Of a DNA stretch of 22,753 nucleotides, positions 6,865 to 13,667 are shown in pieces. The stretch lies in the NCBI GenBank assembly GCA_963715045.1, contig CAVQRC010000036.1, forward strand, positions 1-22,753, read 5' to 3'. Made by a program: the position numbers and the translations under genes. Positions within the stretch are counted from its first letter, which is position 1. Each line of letters opens with the position of its first letter. This DNA is from CAVQRC01 sp963715045. GTDB lineage: Bacteria > Planctomycetota > Planctomycetia > Pirellulales > Lacipirellulaceae. Under the pieces are notes generated by a model that saw nothing but the letters and a program-made list of their open reading frames with translations, had not been told where the DNA came from and did not search any database.

Positions 6865-8270
6865 TACTTCAACTGATGCACGCCAATCTTCAGGCGATCG
6901 AAAATCTTCTTGCGATGCACTTCGTCGAGAGCCGGATCGACCTTGCGGATCGCGGAGTTCACCATCTCGGTGCGAACCTTCGGGTCGGCCCACCGCTGCT
7001 GGGCGTCGGCCACCAGGCGATGAATCGGGTCGAAGTACAGGAACAGTTCGCCCGGCTTGACGTTGGGCGCCCGCCACACGGAGATCCCGTTCTCCCGATC
7101 GTAGTACTCGTACGAGGCCACGTGTCGTTTCCCACCACCACCGGGAGCGTCGCACACGAATGTCGGAATGTGAAAGCCGGCCGTCACGCCCCGTACTTGT
7201 TTCTCGAGTTCGACTCCTTCGCTGAGCGTCGTCCGCAGGTGCTCGCAGCCGGGCACCATGTCGTGAATGTACACGTAGTACGGTTGAATGTTGATTCGCG
7301 ACATCTGCTTGGTCAGCAGCACCATCGCCTGTTCGCTGTTATTCACGCCATCCTGCAGGACGGCCTGGTTACGCACGATGACGTGCTCGGCAAACAGCCG
7401 CTCCATCGCGTCGCGGCTCCAGTTCGTGATCTCCTGGGGCGCGGAGAAGTGCGTGTGAATCACGACCTGCTTGCCCAGGTCATGTCCCTTGCGATGCACG
7501 TCGAGGAATGCTTCGACCCATTTGTCGTCGGTCAAGATTTTCATCGGCAGGATTGCGATCCCTTTGGTTGCGTAGCGCAGCCGCAGGATATGCGGGATCT
7601 CCAGCAGCGATTCGCCGATGTGCGAGACCTGGCGGGCGGTCAGGTTGAAAGCATCTCCGCCCGAGATCACGACGTCTTCAATCTGCGGATTGTTGCGGAG
7701 GTACTCGAAAGCCTCTTCCCATCGCGCCTTATTCGCCCCGTAGGTGTCCTTTTCGACCGTTGCCGTCGACCCGCCGATGATCCGGCTCCGCGTGCAATAC
7801 GAGCAGTACACGGGACATGTCGTGAGCGGCAGAAACAGCGCCTTATCGGGATAGCGGTGCGTCAGCATCGGCACCGGTGCGTCGACGTCCTCGCTCAGTG
7901 AATCCGCCAGATAAAACGGATGGTCCGGCAGCATCTGCGAGGCGATTGGCAAGAACTGTTTCCGCAGCGGGTCATCGACCGGGTGCTCCCAGTCGATCAG
8001 CGCGAACACATACGGAGTGATCCGGATGTTCATCGGGGCAATCCGCAGCGCGGCCTGCATGTCTTCCAGCAGCTCGTCGTCAATCCGGTTGGCGAGAACC
8101 TCTTTGACTTGTTTCAGGTTGCGGATCGATTGCGTGCCTTGCCATCGATGGTCACCGAACTCGCCCCGCGAGACGTGCCGCCAGGCAGGAATCGCCTGCC
8201 AGAATGCATCGTCGCGGAATTCGTGATGTGCGAGCAGGCGTTCGGTTGCAGTCAGGTTCTGGCGTATCAT
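6864..8270 (-). CDS. kamA: L-lysine 2,3-aminomutase (radical SAM, PLP)
   Basis: A 468-residue KamA-family radical SAM enzyme that converts L-lysine to L-beta-lysine in the cytoplasm. The [4Fe-4S]/SAM motif is CPVYCSYC (Cys152, Cys156, Cys159), the GGD SAM-contact motif is in VVISGGDAF (204-206), and the PLP lysine is Lys381 in DAPGGGGK. The two aspartates that hold the lysine side-chain amine in characterised lysine aminomutases appear conserved: Asp337 in YVYIHDMVPG and Asp374 in VCDAPGGGGK. Glutamate 2,3-aminomutases replace them, so lysine is the expected substrate. EpmB is excluded by length and these residues. The ATG at 8270 opens the conserved region with a weak ribosome-binding site. 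It lies between the two CoA-transferase subunit genes, 97 bp after subunit A. Neither kamD/kamE nor kdd/kce is present, so the anaerobic 3,5-diaminohexanoate route is not encoded here. Frame intact. Confidence 0.93.
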   Translation of the reverse strand: MIRQNLTATERLLAHHEFRDDAFWQAIPAWRHVSRGEFGDHRWQGTQSIRNLKQVKEVLANRIDDELLEDMQAALRIAPMNIRITPYVFALIDWEHPVDDPLRKQFLPIASQMLPDHPFYLADSLSEDVDAPVPMLTHRYPDKALFLPLTTCPVYCSYCTRSRIIGGSTATVEKDTYGANKARWEEAFEYLRNNPQIEDVVISGGDAFNLTARQVSHIGESLLEIPHILRLRYATKGIAILPMKILTDDKWVEAFLDVHRKGHDLGKQVVIHTHFSAPQEITNWSRDAMERLFAEHVIVRNQAVLQDGVNNSEQAMVLLTKQMSRINIQPYYVYIHDMVPGCEHLRTTLSEGVELEKQVRGVTAGFHIPTFVCDAPGGGGKRHVASYEYYDRENGISVWRAPNVKPGELFLYFDPIHRLVADAQQRWADPKVRTEMVNSAIRKVDPALDEVHRKKIFDRLKIGVHQLK

Positions 8271-8369
8271 CGCGGTGCTTTCAATTCAATCAACGACCCA
8301 GGGAAGCTTACGTCTCGTTCATTTTTGGTCAAATGTGCCGGTCCTGCTCGCCAGTCCGGCCTGTGCCGG

Positions 8370-9104
8370 TCATGACCCGCGCGTGGGGCCGGGGTCCTCG
8401 TAGACGGGAATCTCGATCGCGTTCTCGTAAGCGGTGCCCTCATAAATCCGTTGTACGAAAATGCCGGGCAGATGGACGTCTTCGCCGGCGAGCGAGCCGA
8501 CGTCGACCAGTTGCTCAACTTCGACGATCGTGGTTCGGGCGGCCATCGCCATCAGCGGCGAGAAATTCCGGGCGGTCTCCTTGAACCACAGATTGCCGTA
8601 AGTGTCTCCGCGTTCCGCTTTGATGATGGCGTAGTCGGCGGTCAGGGGAAGTTCAAGCAGGCAGGGCCGGTCGAACTCCCGAACTTCTTTACCGTCGGCG
8701 ATCGGCGTCCCGGCCCCGGTCGGTGTGTAGAAGCCGCGAATGCCCATGCCTGCGGCGCGAATCCGTTCAGCGAACGTGCCCTGTGGCACGAGGTTGACTT
8801 TCACCTCGCCGGCCAGCATCTGTGCTTCCAGATCCGGATTGCCACCGACGTAGGAGCAGGTCGCCTCAACGATTTGGCGATTCTTCAGCAGGATTGCCAG
8901 GCCTCGACCCGAGTTGCCGATGTTGTTTGAAATCGCGTGGATCCCCTTGATCCCCCGCCGCGCAAGCTCGCGAATACTGTTCTCCGGGATGCCGCACAGG
9001 CCGAATCCCCCACTCATCAGCGTAATTCCATCCGCCAGGTCTGCCACTGCGGTCCTCGCGTCTGGATAGACTTTCGCTTGACCGTGCTCGTTGGAAACAC
9101 TCAT
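8370..9104 (-). CDS. 3-oxoacid CoA-transferase, subunit A
   Basis: A 244-residue alpha subunit of a SCOT/AtoD-like CoA-transferase. Diagnostic stretches are the CoA-binding GGFGLCGIPENSI (residues 32-44), ISNNIGNSGRGLAILL, LVPQGTFAERIRAAG and FYTPTGAGTPIADGKE. It should pair with the subunit B encoded at 6157-6803 to activate a 3-oxo acid with CoA from succinyl-CoA or acetyl-CoA. The ATG at 9104 overlaps the TGA of the preceding aminotransferase in an ATGA arrangement, pointing to translational coupling. Unlike most such operons, the B subunit does not follow directly: kamA lies between. Frame intact. Family clear; the acyl substrate is inferred from context. Confidence 0.93.
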   Translation of the reverse strand: MSVSNEHGQAKVYPDARTAVADLADGITLMSGGFGLCGIPENSIRELARRGIKGIHAISNNIGNSGRGLAILLKNRQIVEATCSYVGGNPDLEAQMLAGEVKVNLVPQGTFAERIRAAGMGIRGFYTPTGAGTPIADGKEVREFDRPCLLELPLTADYAIIKAERGDTYGNLWFKETARNFSPLMAMAARTTIVEVEQLVDVGSLAGEDVHLPGIFVQRIYEGTAYENAIEIPVYEDPGPTRGS

Positions 9105-10289
9105 GCGGCGACCTCACGGAGGACTCGTTGCAGGATGTCGAAGGCCTCGGCGAGTCGTTGCGGCTCGGAGATCATGGGGGGCGCCAGTACGAGCATCTGT
9201 CCGCGACTGTAAAGGTGCAGACCGTGTGCGAAGCAGGTCTCCCAGCTCGGTGCCGGGCCGGCGAGATCAACGGCCGCCAGCAACCCGCTGCACCGGAATC
9301 GGCTTCCAGGTACCGCGTCTGTCAGGGTCTGTAAGCGCGCCGCGAACAACGATTCCAGCCCGCGTTTCTGCTCCTGAAATGCTTCGTCTGCCATCACGTC
9401 GAGCACGCCTCGCAAGGCGGCCAATCCCAGCGGGTGCGCGTAGCTGGTCAACCCGCACGTCAGCGCCGCCTCGGTGTAGTAAGAGACCACGCGGGGACCC
9501 GTCCAGACTGCTCCGAACGGAACGTAACCACCCGTGATCGCTTTCGACAGACAGACCAAGTCAGGTTCGAGATCGAATGCCTGATAACGCAAAGTCCGGC
9601 CCGGTGCGGCCAAATCCGCACAGCACTTCGTCGGCGATCAGCAACAAGTCGTATTCGCGACAGGTTGCCTGCAAGCGATCCCACCACGTTCGCGGCGGAA
9701 TGTCGACTCCGTTCGTGCCGCTGACCGTTTCGACAATCACTGCCGCGATGCGATCGGGGCCCGTGGTCTCGATCGCGCGGCGGGTTGCTGACAGATCCGG
9801 ATCGTCTTGCGGTTCAGGAATTCGAACGGTGTGCGCATCGACCGTAAAGTGAGGTTCGTTCCGCCAGTCGCCCGTCACGCTGAGTGCTCCCAGTGTGGCC
9901 CCGTGGTAACTCTTGCGGCGGGCGAGGATCATGGTCCGGCCCGTGACCTGCCGTGCCATCTTCAGTGCGTTTTCGACCGATTCGCCGCCGCTGACGGTGT
10001 AGAACAGTTTTCCCCCGGCGAGTCCCAATCGCTCGATCAGCCGCTCTGAAACGTCTTGCTTTAAAGCGAACGCCGCCTTCGGTGAGGCGATCGGCATCGT
10101 GTCGAGTTGTTCGTGAACCGCCGCCCGGATCACTGGATGGTGATGTCCGAAGTTCGCCTGAAAGCTCGTGGAGATGAAGTCGTAGACCCGCTCCCCGTCG
10201 GCAAGCACGAACTCGTCGTCGGTGGTCGAGACCACCGGAAACAGGTCGCGTTCGGGTTGGACGCACCAGGTCTGGTAATACGGTTTCAT
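9101..10289 (-). CDS. Class III PLP aminotransferase, candidate N6-acetyl-beta-lysine or beta-amino acid aminotransferase (one frame break)
   Basis: A roughly 396-residue class III (omega-type) aminotransferase. The N-terminal part, in frame from ATG 10289, shows the phosphate-binding SGGESVENALKMAR (100-113), RKSYHGATLGALS, and the PLP-ring aspartate Asp220 in LLIADEVLCGFGRTG. After about 9600 the homologous sequence continues in another frame with YQAFDLEPDLVCLSKAITGG, which contains the PLP lysine. Removing one C from GGGCCGG gives GFGRTGRTLRYQAFDLEPD and restores one protein. The family removes omega- or beta-amino groups with pyruvate or 2-oxoglutarate as acceptor. Its coupling to CoA-transferase subunit A by an ATGA overlap makes it the natural candidate for producing the 3-oxo acid fed to that enzyme. 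Upstream lies repeat A and then the C45 hydrolase. Family sure; substrate inferred. Confidence 0.88.
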
Positions 10290-10358
10290 GTGTCGCGCGC
10301 GAGTCCAAACACAGGCTTGGGATCTGGCTCATCCCCGAGCTACCACCCAAAGTCACTA

Positions 10359-10440
10359 AGAACCTATCCCAAAAGCTCAGTGAACGTATCCCACGGCCGG
10401 GGAATTCGGTAGCTGAAGCTGGTCTTGGGATCGGCTCTAA
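10359..10440. repeat. MITE-like interspersed repeat, copy A
   Basis: An 82-bp element with imperfect terminal inverted repeats: left end AGAACCTATCCCAAAA, right end TCTTGGGATCGGCTCT, whose reverse complement matches the left end at about 14 of 18 aligned positions when flanks are included. The interior has CCCACGGCCGGGGAATTCGG. Two related copies lie at 11563-11634 and 11633-11715. It occupies the gap between the C45 hydrolase and the aminotransferase, and its right end supplies the TAG stop of the hydrolase gene. No coding capacity. Confidence 0.8.
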
Positions 10441-11516
10441 AACGAGCTGAGCGAGAATTCATGCCGCCGGTAGTTGGCGTCATACAATTCATCTCCCCGC
10501 CACATCGAGACGTAACCGGTCGCCAGGTTGCCGACCGCGCCACCACAAGTGACGGCGGGGTCCTGAGCTCCCGACTGGTAGTTCGAGCAGATCGATTGGG
10601 GGTAGTTTTCGTGATCGTTGAGCAGGGCCGTTACGTCCTTGAGCGTATGAACCGCCTCGATCTTCTGCCGCAACAAGTCGTAGCGAACATGGGTCGTGGA
10701 GTTCACAGCCTGGGCTTCTTCCCGATACGCGGCTTGCTCGCCCAGGCAATGGTTCGTGTGGAACAGGAAGCCATCCTGATTCACGTCCACCGCGTCGACC
10801 CGTTCGCTGAGTCCTGGCATGACTTCCCACATTTCTGCCCGGTCCCGGGAAGCGAGCAGGTAATTGTGCCCCGACGTGACGTCGGCGCGGGTGAGATACG
10901 AGGTCATCTCCTGGTGAGTCGGTAACTTGAGAAGCTTGCGGACGATCGCGGGCCACATCACGCCGGCCACCGCGCCGCTCGTATTGATGTTGTTGACGCC
11001 TACCATGGTCCCCCGTGGTGTGTAGCCCATCATCCCGATACAGCCGACGAGGCTGAACAGGATCGTCGGCTCATCGGACTCCGCTCCGGGAACCGTGAGC
11101 ACACACACATAATGCTTCGCCGAACCGTGCATGTCCCAGGTCTGGCCGGCAATGGGTCCGCGACCCCGATTCACGAATACCGTCGAACAGCCCTCATCCG
11201 CCAAGCGGATATCGCGAAAATCGGTGTAGTTATTGAGGACCACGATCTGCTCGGCCGACAGGTTGGCCCCCTCGCAGATGCCTTCGAGCTCCAGCGTCAG
11301 CTCCGCGTCGACCGCGGCCGTGCACTTCCATTGCTCGGCGGCGAGACGCGAGATGTCGTCTGCCGCGAGCGTCCGGTTCCTGGCCCGCATCAGATCCAGT
11401 CGGATCGCGAACAGTTCGTGGATTCCTTCGCGATACGACTCCCCGTGCAAACGTCCCCATTCCCGAGGCGACGCTGCCGGGTCGTAAGCAATGACTGGAA
11501 AATGCTGGTCGTTCAA
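10437..11516 (-). CDS. C45-family autoproteolytic acyltransferase/amidohydrolase (NTN hydrolase)
   Basis: A 359-residue protein of the peptidase C45 / acyl-CoA:6-aminopenicillanate acyltransferase family. These enzymes cut themselves before a cysteine that then acts as the N-terminal nucleophile; the expected site is Gly109-Cys110 in ADEGCSTVFV. Other family features are GQTWDMH shortly after it, VGCIGMMGYTPRGTMVGVNN, and the C-terminal SICSNYQ segment. No signal peptide is visible. Members hydrolyse or transfer acyl groups on amide nitrogens. In this lysine block it is a plausible deacetylase for an acetamido intermediate, which is inference. I choose the TTG at 11516: a GAGG lies 7 nt upstream, and the ATG at 11523 is out of frame with a stop (TGA) just before the TTG in the correct frame. 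The stop codon lies in the end of repeat A. Frame intact. Confidence 0.85.
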   Translation of the reverse strand: MNDQHFPVIAYDPAASPREWGRLHGESYREGIHELFAIRLDLMRARNRTLAADDISRLAAEQWKCTAAVDAELTLELEGICEGANLSAEQIVVLNNYTDFRDIRLADEGCSTVFVNRGRGPIAGQTWDMHGSAKHYVCVLTVPGAESDEPTILFSLVGCIGMMGYTPRGTMVGVNNINTSGAVAGVMWPAIVRKLLKLPTHQEMTSYLTRADVTSGHNYLLASRDRAEMWEVMPGLSERVDAVDVNQDGFLFHTNHCLGEQAAYREEAQAVNSTTHVRYDLLRQKIEAVHTLKDVTALLNDHENYPQSICSNYQSGAQDPAVTCGGAVGNLATGYVSMWRGDELYDANYRRHEFSLSSF

Positions 11517-11562
11517 AATTCATCCTCGAGCCGTTCGCAGTCGTGGACTCTAATTGCCGATC

Positions 11563-11634
11563 AAGAAACCTCTGTGAGCGTGTCGCACGGCCGCGGAATT
11601 CGGTAGCTGGAGCTGGTTTTCGGATCGGCTCTCA
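11563..11634. repeat. MITE-like interspersed repeat, copy B (shortened)
   Basis: This copy shares the GCACGGCCGCGGAATTCGG core, the GCTGGAGCTGGTTTT segment and the CGGATCGGCTCT right end with copy A, but lacks roughly 13 bases after the left end. It abuts copy C head-to-tail: the end of B overlaps the AGAACC that opens C. It lies in the 308-bp gap upstream of the C45 gene. Confidence 0.75.
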
Positions 11635-11715
11635 GAACCTCTCCCAGAACCTGAGTGAACGCGCCCCACGGCCGGGGATTTCGGTTGCTGAATTCAGTTT
11701 TGGGATCGGCTCTAA
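11633..11715. repeat. MITE-like interspersed repeat, copy C
   Basis: A full-length copy of about 83 bp: left end AGAACCTCTCCCAGAA, core CCACGGCCGGGGATTTCGG, right end TTTTGGGATCGGCTCT. It lies in direct tandem with copy B. The remaining 109 bases to the end of the GNAT/aminotransferase-like gene (11716-11824) hold no gene or strong hairpin that I can see. Confidence 0.78.
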
Positions 11716-11824
11716 GAAGCGTGGAACCGGACACGAGCACGTTTCAAAACACGATTTCAGGCCTCCCAGGGCCGCGAACCAGGACGACAGTAAAGGCCCC
11801 TTGGCAACGGCTTCCAGCAGACCG

Positions 11825-13667
11825 CTAGGTGGCCTTGGCGGCGTATCGATTGAATCGTAACATCTCGGAATACGATGGACAGCAAATCCACGCGCCGTCC
11901 CTTGTCGATTCCAACATCCAGGCCAGCGGGGGAGGTAACTCACCCGTGATTCTCCCCACGCCGTGTGAGATTTGCGCATCAGGTTCGGCGTTCTGCGCAA
12001 GTTGATGATCGCGCATGTTTTGCGCAAGTCGCTCTGCCAAGCTGGTGACCGCGTAAGCTGTTCAGCAATCTTTGCTGGAACTCCCCGACCGTCTGCCGGT
12101 ACTTCTCTACGTCAGATTCCACAGCCCGTAACGCCTCCCCAAACTGAGCCAGCGAAAATGCATCCCCATCCCAGGTACTGATCAACAACAGCGGTTCGTC
12201 GATAAACCATCGGTCGGTAGCAGCCGCCAACGCCATTTGTCCCCCGAGGTAAGCGACCGAGGCGTCGGGTTGAATCGAGCTGATTCCCGCGGCTGTAAAC
12301 GCTTGCTGCGAGTAGCGGTAGAACATCCCGGCCGTGTCGTTGAATACCACGGGAACGTCATGACTGCGACACGTGCCGACCACGTGCTGCAAGACTTCCA
12401 GAGTTACGGGTTGCATGGTGCGTCGCATCAGCGGTTCGACGAACACCCCGAGCACGTCGTCTGCGGCGAGCTGTGCTTCGAGTGCCGCGAGCGCGGTCGT
12501 GTCACTCGGTTCGGTTGGCAACGCGAGGTGGACCACGTCGAAGTAAGCGTCCCCGATTCCAGACAGGGAGCGGGCGAGAAAACTGCCGTGGCCGAAGTCG
12601 TGTCCACGGAAAGTCAGCAGCTTCGTCCGCGGCTGGCGATGCCGCCACAGGACTTTGACGAGTTTGTCGACGCACTCCGACAACCCGCTCGCCGTGTAGA
12701 AGTGCCGTAATGCGGGCGGAAAGATCGCCGACACTTCGAGCAGGCGCTCCAGGTAGGCCTCGTCGACGAAGTTCGACAGCGTCATCTTGTTAACGAGAGT
12801 CGGCAGATTATCGTGCACAAACTTCATCGTCAGGTGGGTGCTGCCCAACGGCGCCGTAATCCCACCTGCAAGGTCGATCGGCGGCTCGGACCATTGCGTG
12901 GGACAGCGGTAGTAGATGCAGTCGCGGAACGGCTCGTTGTCGGGATAATCGTCCACGAGGTACTGCGTGGGATAGCTGCCCAGCGACAGATTGATCGCCC
13001 ACATTCCTGCCGCGAGCCGATCTCGATTGCGACCGTGAATCGCCGTCACGCCGCGGCCCACTGCGAGTTTGGTGATCGCCTGTTTCACGACTCGGCCGAG
13101 CCGGCCCCGGAAGGGCTCGATCACGGTCAGATCGAGCATGTAGGCGACGGCCGGATCGTCCATGTACGGATCTTCGGATACGCCGCGGAGATGCCGGAAG
13201 CGGTTCAACGGCCCGGCGAAGGCCATCGCCACGATCGCGTCGCCTTCCAGGATGAGCATTGCCAGAGGATTTTCGTCGGCAAATACGGCGTCGAATTCGG
13301 CGGCACTCGATTGCCGGGCAGGCTCGTAAATCTCCGCCTGGAGTGCGAGAACCCGGTCGCGATATCGAGGATAGCTCGGTCCGTCCAGGAGGATGGGCCG
13401 CAGGTCGCGGCCGGGGCACAGCAGCTCGAGCTGCTCGTCGACGAAGCCCAGAACTGCATCTTCGTTACCGCTGAGGTCATCGTCGGTGGTTCCCAGCCGG
13501 GCCAGCTTGTCGGCGATCAGCGATTCGTGAAACGCATAGTACGCGTCTGGGGATCGCACATCGACTTCCACGGCGGCGGACGATGGCGGAGAACCCGTGA
13601 GCGTCGCGTGAAGTGCCGATTCGAGCTGCGACCAGAAGAGTGCGATCATCCGCTTCCCGGTACGCAA
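11825..13667 (-). CDS. GNAT acetyltransferase fused to a PLP-lysine-less aminotransferase-like domain (frame break near its end)
   Basis: Residues about 95-260 (counted from 13667) form a GNAT fold: MLILEGDAIVAMAFAG, the acyl-CoA-binding stretch DLTVIEPFRGRLGRVVKQA, then AIHGRNRDRLAAGMWAINLSLG. From about 275 on the protein resembles class III aminotransferases: FYTASGLSECVDKLVKVLW, LLTFRGHDFGHGSFLARSLSG, FVEPLMRRTMQPVTLEVL, VVFNDTAGMFYRY, and DASVAYLGGQMALAA where the PLP-lysine segment should be. Lysine is absent and the ring aspartate reads Asn, so this domain should be catalytically dead. The frame stops at 11979, but a neighbouring frame continues convincingly (AERLAQNMRDHQLAQNAEPD to LRFNRYAAKAT, stop at 11825), with one surplus base near 12050. 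The start is doubtful: residues MIALFWSQLESALHATL look like the C-terminal helix of the preceding aminotransferase, so both may be one protein of about 1,050 residues. The GNAT part is a candidate beta-lysine N6-acetyltransferase. Confidence 0.8.

Noticed and set aside
6825..7901. 358-codon open frame on the plus strand opposite kamA
   Set aside because: It lies entirely antisense to the well-conserved kamA gene and shows no recognisable family; it is a by-product of high GC content.
6864..8270. Glutamate 2,3-aminomutase or EpmB (EF-P lysine aminomutase) as the identity of the aminomutase
   Set aside because: Both side-chain aspartates are retained, the protein has the longer KamA layout, and the catabolic neighbours do not fit EF-P modification.
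8305..8332. Minus-strand promoter for kamA (TTGACC, 16 bp, TAAGCT)
   Set aside because: The -10 match is poor and the spacing short; kamA is equally well explained by transcription from upstream genes.
8334..8371. Direct repeat TGTGCCGGTC (8334-8343 and 8362-8371) between CoA-transferase A and kamA
   Set aside because: Two 10-bp copies could be an operator, but one copy overlaps the end of the CoA-transferase gene and no promoter is evident, so chance cannot be excluded.
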